NCBI RefSeq assembly: GCF_963677945.1 | Contig: NZ_OY782578.1 | Coordinates: forward strand, 1,178,001 to 1,242,000 | Direction of reading: 5' to 3' | Source of the DNA: an uncultured Bacteroides sp. | GTDB taxonomy: Bacteria; Bacteroidota; Bacteroidia; Bacteroidales; Bacteroidaceae | Length of the DNA stretch: 64,000 nt | Shown: one piece after another, positions 1-9,529 of the stretch | Numbering within the stretch: the stretch's first letter is position 1 | Layout: every line of letters starts with the position of its first letter | Program-made: the position numbers and the translations under genes | Notes under the pieces: model-generated | Seen by the model: the letters and a program-made list of their open reading frames with translations, nothing else | The model's database searches: none | Told to the model about the DNA's origin: nothing

Positions 1-51
1 ATTGATTGTTATGCCAATCTGATTTTATATGCATCTAATGAAACACCAATA

Positions 52-1974
52 ATGAAAAAAGAGATTATTTTATTTGTAGGTTTAACTCTGTGTATTTGTA
101 CTTTTTCTCAGCAAAAAGATCAAATTCTGATGAGGATAAACAACAAAGATATAACACGATCAGAATTCGAATACATTTATAACAAAAATAATTCAAACAA
201 TGAATTGGACAAAAAGTCTTTAGATGAGTATGTCGATTTGTTTGTAAACTTCAAGTTGAAAGTTGCTGCAGCTGAGGGTGAAGGAGTAGATACAACAAGA
301 GCTTTTCGTGATGAATTTCTTGGCTATCGTCAACAGTTGGCGAAATCTTATCTTACCGACGAATCAATTGATGAAGCAAATGCCAAAGTTATCTATGAGA
401 GACTAAAGGAAAATGTAGAAACTGCGCATATATTAATTCGTTGCAAACCCGATGCAACTCCCGAAGATACTCTTGCAGCCTACCGCAAAGCTGAACGTGC
501 ACGTCAGCGAGTCCTAAATGGAGAAGACTTTGAAAAAGTAGCTCGTGAGATTTCAGAAGATCCTTCTGTAAAGCAGAACGGAGGGAATTTGGGGTATTTT
601 ACTGCATTGCAAATGGTTACTCCTTTTGAAGATGCTGCTTATTCATTAAGAAATGGAGAGATAAGTAAACCCGTCCGAACAGATTTTGGCTATCATATTA
701 TTAAAACTACTAACCGTCGCCCTGATATGGGCAAAGTGTTGGTTGCACATATCTTTAAGTTCCTTCCGCAAAATGTAACGAAAGAGCAGGAGAAGAAGGT
801 GATGGCACAGATTGATTCTATCTATGGCGCACTGCAACAAGGAGCAAATTTTGAAGAACTTGCTAACAAGTGCTCGGACGATAAATCTACTGCGAAGCGT
901 GGTGGCGAACTGCCCTGGATTGGTTTCCGCCAAACCGTGAAGGAGTTTGAGAATACCGTCTTTTCATTAGGGAAAAATGAAATATCCAAGCCATTCCGTT
1001 CACCAAGTGGTATGCATATTGTGAAACTGATAGACCGCAAGGATATTGAGCCGTTTGAAGATAAGAAAGATGAAATTATTCGTCGCATGAACCGACAAGG
1101 TAGAGGCGGCAAAGGCGTTGAGGCTCTTGTTGAAAGACTAAAAAACGAATATCATTTCGCGTACAATGATAGTGGAGTAAATGCCATTAAGAACTTGATG
1201 AAAAATATTCAGGCGGGAAAAGATTCACTCACTTCCGCCAATGCAATGAAGCTTTCGGGAGATCTTTTTATCTTGAATGGTACAAACTACCCTGTGCAAG
1301 GTTTTATTAATTGGGCAAAGGGCCGACAAGGAAGTGCAGAAAAACTATTGAAAGAGTATACTCTTAATTCTATTTTGGATTACGAAGATAGTCGCCTGGA
1401 ACAAAAATATCCCGATTTTGGCCATTTAATGCAGGAGTACCGGGATGGAATTCTGTTGTTTGATGTAAGCAATCGCAGGGTTTGGGATAAAGCTTCCAAA
1501 GATGAGAGCGGTCTGGCTATTTTCTTTGAAGAAAACAAAGCAAACTATAAGTGGACTTCTCCTCGTTTCAAAGGAGTGATTGTGCACTGCGAAGATAAAA
1601 AAACAGCTAAGGCTGTAAAGAAGCTGACTAAAAAGAATCCGGAGGAAGATTGGGTTAACGTAATTCGTAAGTCTCTTAATAACGATTCGGTTTCGGTAGT
1701 TAAAGTTGAAAAAGGCCTTTTTGCTAAGGGAGATAACAAGTATGTTGATAAAGATAAGTTTAAGGGAGATAATGTTGAACCGCTTAAAGACTATCCTGTG
1801 ACAATTGTTATCGGTAAGATGTTGAAAAATGGCCCTGAAAGTTACAAAGATGTTCGCGGACCAGTAACTGCCGACTATCAAAATTACCTGGAAGCAGATT
1901 GGATTAAAGAATTAAAAGGAAAATATAAGGTTGAAATTAACCAACAGATTTTAAAAACAGTTAATAATCATTGA
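52..1974 (+). CDS. Periplasmic PpiC-type peptidylprolyl isomerase (SurA-like chaperone)
   Basis: This 640-residue protein has an N-terminal signal peptide (about residues 1-19, ending near CTFSQQ) and two parvulin-type PpiC domains at about 122-226 and 228-331. Both carry the usual parvulin signs: HILI or HIFK at the start, a GG-L/E-L-P/G turn, and GYHIIK or GMHIVK at the end. The C-terminal half (about 350-640) matches nothing I recognise. Such proteins assist folding of outer-membrane proteins in the periplasm. It heads a co-directional run with a second SurA-like protein, an OstA-like protein and MutL, a neighbourhood I know from Bacteroides genomes. The first 51 bases of the window are upstream non-coding sequence. 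Confidence 0.9.
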   Translation: MKKEIILFVGLTLCICTFSQQKDQILMRINNKDITRSEFEYIYNKNNSNNELDKKSLDEYVDLFVNFKLKVAAAEGEGVDTTRAFRDEFLGYRQQLAKSYLTDESIDEANAKVIYERLKENVETAHILIRCKPDATPEDTLAAYRKAERARQRVLNGEDFEKVAREISEDPSVKQNGGNLGYFTALQMVTPFEDAAYSLRNGEISKPVRTDFGYHIIKTTNRRPDMGKVLVAHIFKFLPQNVTKEQEKKVMAQIDSIYGALQQGANFEELANKCSDDKSTAKRGGELPWIGFRQTVKEFENTVFSLGKNEISKPFRSPSGMHIVKLIDRKDIEPFEDKKDEIIRRMNRQGRGGKGVEALVERLKNEYHFAYNDSGVNAIKNLMKNIQAGKDSLTSANAMKLSGDLFILNGTNYPVQGFINWAKGRQGSAEKLLKEYTLNSILDYEDSRLEQKYPDFGHLMQEYRDGILLFDVSNRRVWDKASKDESGLAIFFEENKANYKWTSPRFKGVIVHCEDKKTAKAVKKLTKKNPEEDWVNVIRKSLNNDSVSVVKVEKGLFAKGDNKYVDKDKFKGDNVEPLKDYPVTIVIGKMLKNGPESYKDVRGPVTADYQNYLEADWIKELKGKYKVEINQQILKTVNNH

Positions 1975-2196
1975 ACGGATTGATTATTACACTATCTTCG
2001 CCTTAGATTGTATCTAATAAGTTTTTACGAGATTTTGGGCGTTGTTTTTCATCTGTTTTTTAAAAACAACCGGTCTTGAAATTTATTTGGCAACAAAACA
2101 AACACGTTAAACAAAGAGTACTAAACTCTGTTGCTCTCTTGTGTTACTATAAGCGAGTATTATATGAGTGCAGTAGAGAAAGGAATAAAATATTAA
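1975..2196 (+). other. Intergenic gap between two PPIase genes with a hairpin
   Basis: This gap of 222 bases has no convincing gene. It contains a 9-bp inverted repeat (GTTGTTTTT at 2041-2049 and AAAAACAAC at 2062-2070). The hairpin is not followed by a T-run, so it is not an obvious terminator. A short dyad (AGAGT/ACTCT) lies around 2117-2131. I found no clear TAnnTTTG promoter box. Confidence 0.4.
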
Positions 2197-3567
2197 ATGA
2201 AAAGAATGAAAAAGTTAGTGAACTTTAAAACGCTGGTATTACTCTTCGTCTTGTGCACTTCTCAAATAAAAGTGTATGCTCAAGACAATGTAATTGACGA
2301 AGTAGTATGGATTGTAGGTGATGAAGCCATTTTAAAATCGGATGTTGAAGAAGAACGTCTGAATGCACAGTATAATGGAGTCAAGTTTGAAGGTGATCCC
2401 TATTGTGTTATTCCGGAGCAAATAGCCATCCAGAAGCTTTATCTTCACCAGGCTGCTATCGATAGTGTTGAAGTTACCGACTCGGAAGTTATGCAACAGG
2501 TGGAGTGGCAGATTAACAATATCATTCGCCAGATAGGTTCTAAGGAGAAGATGGAAGAATACTTCAACAAGACCTACACCCAGATCAGAGAGACGATGCG
2601 TGAAAGTGCTCGCGAGAAACTGACTGTGGAAAGAATGCAGAAAAAGCTGGTGGGCGATATAAAGATTACTCCTGCTGAAGTAAGAAAGTACTTCAAAGAA
2701 CTGCCTCAGGACAGTGTCCCGTTTATTGCTACGCAAGTAGAGGTTCAGATTATTACCCAGCAACCGAAGATTCCGATTGCCGAAATTGATGATGTGAAGA
2801 AACGACTGCGTGAATATTCAGATCGTATTACTTCAGGAGATACACCTTTCTCTTCTTTAGCTATCCTCTATTCTGAGGATCCGGGAAGTGCACGCCGTGG
2901 TGGTGAACTGGGATTCATGGGAAAAGGAGAACTGTTACCTGAATTTGCTGCCGTAGCATTTAACCTGAACGATCCTAAAAAAGTATCTAAGATTGTAGAA
3001 ACAGAATATGGTTTCCATATTATTCAGCTGATAGAAAAACGTGGCGACCGTATTAATTGCCGTCATATTCTTTTGAAACCGAGAGTGTCAGACAAAGATT
3101 TGCAAGCAGCAATGGGTCGTTTAGACTCGGTTGCTAATGATATCCGTAGTAGTAAGTTCACTTTCGATCAGGCTGCTTCTGTAATTTCTCACGATAAGGA
3201 TACTCGTAATAACAATGGTCTTATGGCAAATTCAAGAACTAGTACTTCTAAATTTGAAATGGATCAGTTGCCACAGGAAGTTGCAAAAGCTGTTGATAAA
3301 CTTAATATCGGAGAAATTTCTAAAGCATTTACCATGGTAAATGATAAAGGAAAGCAAGTTTGTGCTATTGTTAAACTAAAATCAAGAATAGATGGTCATA
3401 AAGCAACTATTACAGATGACTATCAGAACCTGAAAGAACTTGTTCTTAGTAAAATCAGAGCGCAGAAACTTGATCAATGGATTAAAGATAAGCAGAAAAA
3501 GACATATGTTCGTATCAATGAAGGATGGAAAAAATGCGACTTTAAGTATCCGGGTTGGATTAAGTAA
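2197..3567 (+). CDS. SurA-like periplasmic peptidylprolyl isomerase
   Basis: This 456-residue protein has a signal peptide (about 1-28, ending VYAQ), a SurA-type N-terminal helical chaperone region (about 30-175), and two PpiC regions at about 183-285 and 287-396. The first PpiC region is canonical (GGELGFMGKGEL, EYGFHIIQLIEKR). The second begins CRHILL but is diverged, so its catalysis is uncertain. The role inferred is folding and delivery of outer-membrane proteins. It lies 22 bp upstream of the OstA-like gene and probably shares its transcript. A second ATG four codons in (MKRMKK) is an alternative start. Confidence 0.9.
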   Translation: MKRMKKLVNFKTLVLLFVLCTSQIKVYAQDNVIDEVVWIVGDEAILKSDVEEERLNAQYNGVKFEGDPYCVIPEQIAIQKLYLHQAAIDSVEVTDSEVMQQVEWQINNIIRQIGSKEKMEEYFNKTYTQIRETMRESAREKLTVERMQKKLVGDIKITPAEVRKYFKELPQDSVPFIATQVEVQIITQQPKIPIAEIDDVKKRLREYSDRITSGDTPFSSLAILYSEDPGSARRGGELGFMGKGELLPEFAAVAFNLNDPKKVSKIVETEYGFHIIQLIEKRGDRINCRHILLKPRVSDKDLQAAMGRLDSVANDIRSSKFTFDQAASVISHDKDTRNNNGLMANSRTSTSKFEMDQLPQEVAKAVDKLNIGEISKAFTMVNDKGKQVCAIVKLKSRIDGHKATITDDYQNLKELVLSKIRAQKLDQWIKDKQKKTYVRINEGWKKCDFKYPGWIK

Positions 3568-3589
3568 TTGAAATGAAGCACAATTTAAT

Positions 3590-5254
3590 ATGCTGAAGAA
3601 TTATAGAAGAAGATATTCAATAAGCAGGCACAGAATACTACTAATGGGTGTTCTGTGCCTGTTTGGTGTTTGTTTGATAGCTGGAAACAAACCTGCTAAA
3701 AAAAATACAAAGCAGAAAACCAAGAAAGATATGGTTTATATCCTTAACTCGGATGAAACCATGGGAAACCAATTATTAAGGCCGGACATAACTGTTCTGC
3801 AAGGAAATGTAAAGTTGAGACATAAAGGAATGTATATGTACTGTGATAGTGCATTCCTTAATGAAAAGACTAATTCCTTTGAGGCTTTTGGCAAGGTTCA
3901 TATGGAGCAGGGTGATACCTTGTTTGTTTATGGTAACTATCTGAAATATGATGGTTTCAAAGAACTTGCCAATCTTCGCGAAAATGTTAAGCTGGTGAAT
4001 CGCGGAACGACTTTGCTCACAGATAGTCTCGACTACGACCGTGTGCTCGACAAAGCTTATTATTTTGAAGGCGGAACCATGTTGGATAAGGAAAATGTAC
4101 TAACTTCCGATTGGGGAGAATATAGTCCTTCAACAAAGAATGCGGTATTCAACTTTGATGTAAAGTTGGTGAATCCACGTTTTACGCTGAAGACAGATAC
4201 TTTAAAGTATAATTCGGCTACTGGGATAGCTCATATTGTAGGTCCTTCAAAGATTGACAGTGATAAAAATCACATTGTTTCCAAACGAGGATATTATAAT
4301 ACGCGTGCCGATCAGGCTCAATTGGTAGATCGCTCCGTGCTAACCAATGAAGATGGTAAAAGATTAATTGGCGACAGTATTTACTATGACCGCAAGAAGG
4401 GTTATGGTGAAGCTTTCAATAATGTGCTTATGTCCGACTCCGTAAATAAGAACTTCCTGAAAGGAGACTATTGTTTTTACGATGAGATAAAAGGAAATGC
4501 CGTTGCTACAAAGCGAGCTCTGGCAGTTGACTACTCGCAGGGAGATAGTTTATTTGTTCACGGAGACACGCTTAAGCTGAATACTTTCAATATTAAAACC
4601 GATTCAATGTACAGAGAGGTGAGAGCTTTCAATAAAGTACGTATTTTCCGGAAAGATATTCAGGGAGTTTGCGATTCATTGTTCTTCACTTCAAAAGATT
4701 CCTGCCTTATTATGTACAAAGATCCTATTCTTTGGAATGAAAATAACCAGTTACTGGGTGAAGAGATCAGGATTTATATGAACGACAGCACAATAGACTG
4801 GGCACATATTGTGAACCAGGCTTTGAGCATTGAAATGAAAGATTCCATTCATTATAACCAGGTAACGGGTAAAGATATCAAGGCCTACTTCCTGAGCGGT
4901 GAGCTACATAAAGTAGATGTAATAGGAAATGTTCAACTGGTATATTATCCGGAAGAAAAAGATAGTACAATGATGGGGATGAATGTGTCCGAGACCAGTT
5001 TGCTAAATATTTATCTTAATAAGAAGAAGATGGAGAAAATGGTAATGAGTCCTCAGTCAAACGGTACCCTTTACCCCATGTTAATGATTCCACAAGACAA
5101 AATGCGATTGACAAACTTCGGTTGGTTCGACTTTATCCGGCCACTCAATAAAGATGACATCTATGAATGGCGAGGCAAAAAAGCCGGGCAGGAATTGAAG
5201 AAGAAAGGAAGAAAATCAATACCTTTGCCTAACCATGGAATAGTAAAACAGTAA
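3590..5254 (+). CDS. OstA/LptA-like envelope protein
   Basis: This 554-residue protein has a basic N-terminus and a hydrophobic export signal (about residues 15-32, LLMGVLCLFGVCLIAG). A long beta-rich repetitive region follows, of the OstA/LptA type: repeated YDSAxxxxxxxxxxxxGxVxxxxGDTL-like turns, for example at about 84-110 and 255-300. OstA-family proteins form beta-jellyroll bridges carrying lipopolysaccharide across the periplasm. It follows two SurA-like PPIase genes and precedes mutL by 28 bp. Membership in the OstA superfamily is well supported; a specific Lpt role is inferred. Confidence 0.8.
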   Translation: MLKNYRRRYSISRHRILLMGVLCLFGVCLIAGNKPAKKNTKQKTKKDMVYILNSDETMGNQLLRPDITVLQGNVKLRHKGMYMYCDSAFLNEKTNSFEAFGKVHMEQGDTLFVYGNYLKYDGFKELANLRENVKLVNRGTTLLTDSLDYDRVLDKAYYFEGGTMLDKENVLTSDWGEYSPSTKNAVFNFDVKLVNPRFTLKTDTLKYNSATGIAHIVGPSKIDSDKNHIVSKRGYYNTRADQAQLVDRSVLTNEDGKRLIGDSIYYDRKKGYGEAFNNVLMSDSVNKNFLKGDYCFYDEIKGNAVATKRALAVDYSQGDSLFVHGDTLKLNTFNIKTDSMYREVRAFNKVRIFRKDIQGVCDSLFFTSKDSCLIMYKDPILWNENNQLLGEEIRIYMNDSTIDWAHIVNQALSIEMKDSIHYNQVTGKDIKAYFLSGELHKVDVIGNVQLVYYPEEKDSTMMGMNVSETSLLNIYLNKKKMEKMVMSPQSNGTLYPMLMIPQDKMRLTNFGWFDFIRPLNKDDIYEWRGKKAGQELKKKGRKSIPLPNHGIVKQ

Positions 5255-5282
5255 GTTCCATGTAATTATTTGAAAGATTGTT

Positions 5283-7136
5283 ATGAGTGATATTATTCGT
5301 TTGTTGCCCGATTCAGTTGCCAACCAGATTGCTGCCGGCGAGGTAATTCAGCGCCCTGCTTCAGTCTTAAAGGAACTGGTCGAGAATTCTATTGATGCCG
5401 GTGCAAAGGAAGTACATATATTGATTACTGATGCAGGGAGAACTTGTATACAAGTGATAGATGACGGGAAAGGAATGTCAGAGACTGATGCCCGGATTTC
5501 CTTTGAACGACATGCTACCTCCAAGATTCGTGATGCGGCGGATTTGTTTGCCCTTACTACTATGGGCTTTCGTGGCGAAGCGCTAGCATCTATTGCCGCA
5601 GTGGCACAGGTGGATCTCAAAACACGCCTTGAAAATGAAGAATTGGGTACGATTATTTCCGTGGCCGGTTCAAAGGTTGAGCGCCAAGAAACCATATCCT
5701 GCCCCAAGGGAAGTAACTTCTCAGTGAAGAACCTTTTCTTTAATGTGCCCGCTCGCCGCAAATTCCTGAAATCGAACCAGACTGAGTTAAGTAACATCTT
5801 GTCTGAATTTGAACGTATAGTTCTTGTTCACCCCGAGGTGGCATTTACGCTGCACAGCAATGATGTAGAATTGTTTCATCTTCCGGTTTCCTCTCTTCGC
5901 CAGCGCGTTATTAACGTATTTGGTAAAAAGTTGAATCAGCAGTTGCTTAATGTAGATGTTAATACTTCGCTGATAAAAGTAACCGGCTATGTAGGCAAAC
6001 CCGATTCTGCCCGCAAAAAAGGAGCACACCAATACTTCTTTGTCAATGGCAGATACATGCGTCATCCATACTTCCATAGGGCAGTGATGGAAGCGTATGA
6101 GAAGCTGGTTCCGGTGGGAGAGCAAATTTCTTATTTCCTTTATTTAGATGTTGATCCGGCTGATATTGATGTGAATATTCACCCAACCAAAACCGAGATT
6201 AAGTTCGAGAACGAAGTGCCTATCTGGCAGATTTTGGCAGCTTCGGTAAAGGAATCTCTAGGTAAGTTTAATGAAGTGCCTTCTATCGATTTTGATACTG
6301 AAGGCATGCCCGATATACCGGCTTATAATGCAGCCGCACCTATTCAGCCGCCGAAGCTGAATTTCAATCCAAATTTCAATCCATTCCAGAAAACGGCTTC
6401 AAATTATTCGCGCCCTCAAGTGGAATGGGAGAGTCTTTATGGAGGAGTTGAAAAAGCAGAGCAAAGATCGGAACCCGATTATGAGCCTGAGGTTATAGAT
6501 TATCCCGCTTTCCAGGATGAAGAGATAGAACCCGAGCAGACTACCTTGTACGACCATGAGACGGTAGCGGAGAAGAGTTCTGTTCAGTTCCAGTTTAAAG
6601 GACGCTTTATTCTCACCTCCGTAAAATCCGGACTGATGGTTATTGATCAGCACCGTGCACATATCAGAGTATTGTTCGACCAATATCTGCAACAGATAAA
6701 GAATCACCAGGGAGTTTCTCAAGGGGTTCTTTTCCCTGAAATATTAGAACTTCCGGCTTCGGAGGCGGTAGTATTGCAGGAAATCTCTGATGATCTTGCT
6801 GCCATAGGCTTTGACCTGAGCAATCTTGGTGGAGGAAGTTATGCCATAAACGGCGTTCCTTCGGGCATTGAAGGTTTATCTCCTGTTCAGCTGATAAGGA
6901 ATATGCTGCACACGGCAATGGAAAAAGGTTGCGATGTGAAAGAAGAAGTGCAAGAGACGTTGGCTCTGACTTTGTCCAAAGCTGCTGCCATTGTTTACGG
7001 TCAGGTTCTTGGAAATGATGAGATGACCAAATTGGTGGATTCTCTTTTTGCATGCGCCACACCGAATTATACTCCCGACGGAAAAACTGTTTTGTCTTTA
7101 CTTAAAGAAGAGGATATAGAAAAACTCTTCAAGTAA
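5283..7136 (+). CDS. mutL: DNA mismatch repair protein MutL
   Basis: This 617-residue protein has the GHKL ATPase motifs of MutL in order: [11 protein letters not shown] (about 31-41), DDGKGM (about 60-65) and TMGFRGEAL (about 96-104). Its C-terminal dimerisation domain starts near residue 430. MutL couples MutS mismatch recognition to strand processing. In endonuclease-active MutL the C-terminal metal motif is DQHA-xx-E-xxxx-E. Here the equivalent at residue 455 onward reads [12 protein letters not shown], so the key Ala and both Glu are replaced, and the usual CPHGRP-type motif is replaced by [11 protein letters not shown]. No mutS is in the window. Confidence 0.97.
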   Translation: MSDIIRLLPDSVANQIAAGEVIQRPASVLKELVENSIDAGAKEVHILITDAGRTCIQVIDDGKGMSETDARISFERHATSKIRDAADLFALTTMGFRGEALASIAAVAQVDLKTRLENEELGTIISVAGSKVERQETISCPKGSNFSVKNLFFNVPARRKFLKSNQTELSNILSEFERIVLVHPEVAFTLHSNDVELFHLPVSSLRQRVINVFGKKLNQQLLNVDVNTSLIKVTGYVGKPDSARKKGAHQYFFVNGRYMRHPYFHRAVMEAYEKLVPVGEQISYFLYLDVDPADIDVNIHPTKTEIKFENEVPIWQILAASVKESLGKFNEVPSIDFDTEGMPDIPAYNAAAPIQPPKLNFNPNFNPFQKTASNYSRPQVEWESLYGGVEKAEQRSEPDYEPEVIDYPAFQDEEIEPEQTTLYDHETVAEKSSVQFQFKGRFILTSVKSGLMVIDQHRAHIRVLFDQYLQQIKNHQGVSQGVLFPEILELPASEAVVLQEISDDLAAIGFDLSNLGGGSYAINGVPSGIEGLSPVQLIRNMLHTAMEKGCDVKEEVQETLALTLSKAAAIVYGQVLGNDEMTKLVDSLFACATPNYTPDGKTVLSLLKEEDIEKLFK

Positions 7137-7156
7137 CGGCTTTAAAATAAAGATCT

Positions 7157-7927
7157 ATGGAATACGCTATTTGTTTTGTTCCCAATAATCCTCTTCGGGT
7201 AGATCATGATGAATGCTCGGAGATGCTGACTGAACTCCTGTTTGGAGAAGCTTGCACCGTGACAGAATCATGGGGCAACTGGAGTAAAATTATCAATAAA
7301 GCCGAAGGATATGTAGGCTGGGTAACTACAAAGATGCTTACCTCGGTTAGTAAAGAGTACTTTGATGCTTACGAACCGGCAGAGCAAAGAGTTTTAACTA
7401 CACTTTTCTCTCAGGCAGTGAGCGAAACTACCGGTGAAAAGATGTTGCTTACAGGTGGTAGTCTGCTTCCCGAATATCAGGAAGACGGAACATTCAGAGT
7501 AAAGAACGATCGATTCCGCATTAATCCTGCCGATGCTCAACCGTTGACTGAATCATTACTGGATACAGCTCTTCGTTTCTTGAATACTCCTTATCTGTGG
7601 GGTGGCAAGAATGCTATGGGGATGGACTGTTCCGGACTTACCCAAGTGGTGATGCGTATGCATGGTATCCATATTCTTCGTAATGCTAGTCATCAAGTTA
7701 CACAAGGCGAACTGGTTTCTTTCCTTTCAGATGCCCAACCGGGCGACTTGGCTTTCTTTGATCATGCCGATGGGAAGATATCACACGTAGGGATGGTGGC
7801 CGAAAAGGGATATATTATTCACTGTTCCGGCTCGGTGCATATCGACAAACTTGACGACCAAGGAATCTTCAGCAAAGATCTAAATAAGTACACACACGAT
7901 CTCCGGTTAATAAAAAGATATAAGTAA
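7157..7927 (+). CDS. NlpC/P60-family cysteine peptidase (SH3 plus NlpC/P60)
   Basis: This 256-residue protein has an SH3b-like N-terminal region (about 1-65, with WGNWSKI and GYVGWV) and an NlpC/P60 domain (about 130-256). The expected catalytic set is visible: Cys158 in MDCSG, His210 in ISHVGM and His222 in IIHCSG. The family cleaves D-gamma-glutamyl-diaminopimelate bonds in cell-wall peptides and resembles dipeptidyl-peptidase VI of Bacteroides. No clear signal peptide is seen, which fits a cytoplasmic murein-peptide recycling enzyme. The gene starts 20 bp after mutL and is followed by a palindromic array. Confidence 0.88.
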   Translation: MEYAICFVPNNPLRVDHDECSEMLTELLFGEACTVTESWGNWSKIINKAEGYVGWVTTKMLTSVSKEYFDAYEPAEQRVLTTLFSQAVSETTGEKMLLTGGSLLPEYQEDGTFRVKNDRFRINPADAQPLTESLLDTALRFLNTPYLWGGKNAMGMDCSGLTQVVMRMHGIHILRNASHQVTQGELVSFLSDAQPGDLAFFDHADGKISHVGMVAEKGYIIHCSGSVHIDKLDDQGIFSKDLNKYTHDLRLIKRYK

Positions 7928-7963
7928 CGGGATCTTTATAGATTTCCGGTGAGATATTTTTAG

Positions 7964-8045
7964 CGACCTGCGCAGCTCGCACAAATGAGTTGCGCAGGTC
8001 GTTTCTTTGAGTTGCGCAGCTCATTAAAACGACCTGCGCAGGTCG
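7964..8045. repeat. Four-unit palindromic array, TGCGCA core, 22-bp period
   Basis: Four quasi-palindromes share the core TGCGCA, centred at 7971.5, 7993.5, 8015.5 and 8037.5, exactly 22 bp apart. The half-sites are a = CGACC and b = GAGT/GAGC. The units read a-b (7964-7979), b-a (7987-8001), b-b (8009-8022) and a-a (8030-8045, the perfect palindrome CGACCTGCGCAGGTCG), so every pairing occurs once. TCCGG before and CCGGA after the array add an outer pair. The array lies 36 bp after the NlpC/P60 stop and 61 bp before the HU-like gene. Function is unknown; it could be a protein-binding array or a structured RNA. Confidence 0.85.
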
Positions 8046-8106
8046 CCGGAAAAATCCCGGCGGATAATGATAAATACGATTATACTAACTTTAAATTATC
8101 ACCCGA

Positions 8107-8490
8107 ATGAGCATTTTATTTAAGGCGGCGCCCCTCAATGATGCCCGTAAGAAAGAAGAAACACAACTCTATTATGCTGTTCCTCAACGCAAGGAACTGA
8201 TAACCATTGACGAACTGAGCACGATGATTTCCGGCAGATGTACCGCCACATCGGGCGATGTGAAACTGGTACTCGAGGAGTTTGCCAATACATTGATCAA
8301 TGAATTGAAAAACGGAAACTCAGTAAAGCTCGATAAGATAGGAACTTTTTCGCTGTCACTCACCTCTAACAAAGTAACCAACCCCGATAAACTTCGTGTT
8401 ACGGATGTAAAGGTAGGGCGGTTGCTGCTTCGTCCGGCACCATCATTCATGACGAAGATGAAGGATGCTACCTTTGAACGGAAAGGATAA
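8107..8490 (+). CDS. HU-family DNA-binding protein (HU-HIG type)
   Basis: This 127-residue protein resembles the HU/IHF fold: a helical dimerisation part (about 33-68, with LEEFANTLINELKNGNSVKLDKIGTF) followed by a beta arm (about 70-110). It has an N-terminal extension of about 30 residues (MSILFKAAPLNDARKK) common in Bacteroidetes HU-HIG proteins. These bind and bend DNA, but their specific roles are largely unknown. It stands alone, with a palindromic array upstream and a BspA-like gene downstream on the same strand. Confidence 0.85.
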   Translation: MSILFKAAPLNDARKKEETQLYYAVPQRKELITIDELSTMISGRCTATSGDVKLVLEEFANTLINELKNGNSVKLDKIGTFSLSLTSNKVTNPDKLRVTDVKVGRLLLRPAPSFMTKMKDATFERKG

Positions 8491-8537
8491 AGCAGTGAAA
8501 ATGAAAAAATAATTATCTTAATTAGATATAAAATCTT

Positions 8538-9404
8538 ATGAAACAAACGTTACTATTTATAATAATAATTTCTTTATTCACGGTTGGATGTAGCCATGAC
8601 GAAATAGAATACGGAGTACTTAAGAATGGGAAAATGGTTCTTAATGTAGATTCTGCAGGAACTTTATCAAAATTGATCTCCACAACAGATAAATACTCAA
8701 TTACTGATTTAACATTATCTGGCAAAATAAATGGGAAAGATATAATGCTTATCCATAATATGGCAGGGCTTGATTCTCTTGGGCATGTAACAGCAGGAAG
8801 ACTTACTAAAATAAATATGGAAAATGTGAACATTGTAGCAGGAGGATATTTTTATTTTAAAGCTTATGCTAAAAATAATTACGGTTTACCAATATGGTCT
8901 ATAGGTAGGGCTAATGTTCTCAAAAATGACGAGCTACCTGATTTTATTTTTTTTGGTCTAGATAAAATTACAGAAGTAATTTTACCCAAAGATATAAATT
9001 ATATTAGTGAAAATGCCTTTGCTAATTGTTCCGAATTAACAACAGTTGGAATACCAGATAAGATTACTTATATTGGTAGTGCTTTTTTTAATTGTCCGAA
9101 ACTGAAATCTATGAAACTGCCTGGTGAGCTGGTTTCTATTGGCTCTAACGCATTTTTAAATTGCGCAGGATTAACTTCTGTCACAATTGGAAATAAAGTG
9201 ACTTTAATTGGTATTAATAGCTTTAGTGATTGTTTCCTTCTTGAAGAAATACACTGCAAAGCATTGACTCCTCCAAAAACAGATTCTTCTGCTTTCTCAA
9301 CATATACTTTGCTATACTGTAAGTTGTATATTCCTAAAGGCTCATCTAAAGCTTATAAAAGTGCTGAAGTCTGGAAAGACTTTGTGAATGTTATCGAAGA
9401 GTAA
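8538..9404 (+). CDS. BspA-like leucine-rich-repeat lipoprotein
   Basis: This 288-residue protein begins with a lipoprotein signal (FTVGC, Cys18), followed by SHDE. The acidic residues after Cys resemble the Bacteroidetes surface-export signal, so surface exposure is plausible. Residues about 130-260 hold BspA-type LRR_5 repeats with the pattern IxxxAFxxCxxLxxVxIPxxVxxIG (for example ISENAFANCSELTTVGIP, then SNAFLNCAGLTSVTIG). BspA-like proteins bind host or matrix proteins in some species; no ligand can be inferred here. The gene is more AT-rich than its neighbours and is a single-gene unit ended by the hairpin at 9471-9506. Confidence 0.85.
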   Translation: MKQTLLFIIIISLFTVGCSHDEIEYGVLKNGKMVLNVDSAGTLSKLISTTDKYSITDLTLSGKINGKDIMLIHNMAGLDSLGHVTAGRLTKINMENVNIVAGGYFYFKAYAKNNYGLPIWSIGRANVLKNDELPDFIFFGLDKITEVILPKDINYISENAFANCSELTTVGIPDKITYIGSAFFNCPKLKSMKLPGELVSIGSNAFLNCAGLTSVTIGNKVTLIGINSFSDCFLLEEIHCKALTPPKTDSSAFSTYTLLYCKLYIPKGSSKAYKSAEVWKDFVNVIEE

Positions 9405-9470
9405 GTTTACAAATGCGTTCTATAGATTTACCTAAATATAAAAATATAGATTTAGTTATTCGAAAATGCG

Positions 9471-9512
9471 AAATGCCCCGCTAACCAGATTGGAAACGGG
9501 GCATTTGTTTTA
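9471..9512. terminator. Bidirectional terminator between BspA-like gene and trpS
   Basis: The 10-bp stem AAATGCCCCG (9471-9480) pairs with CGGGGCATTT (9497-9506) around a 16-nt loop. A T-rich tract (TGTTTTA) follows on the plus strand and an A-rich tract precedes it. The two flanking genes converge here, so it can end both transcripts. Confidence 0.8.
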
Positions 9513-9529
9513 TCAGTTAATTAATAAAA

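Noticed and set aside
7928-8106. Insertion sequence or MITE at the TGCGCA array
   Set aside because: There are no terminal inverted repeats with target-site duplication and no transposase. The internal 22-bp periodicity is not typical of MITEs.
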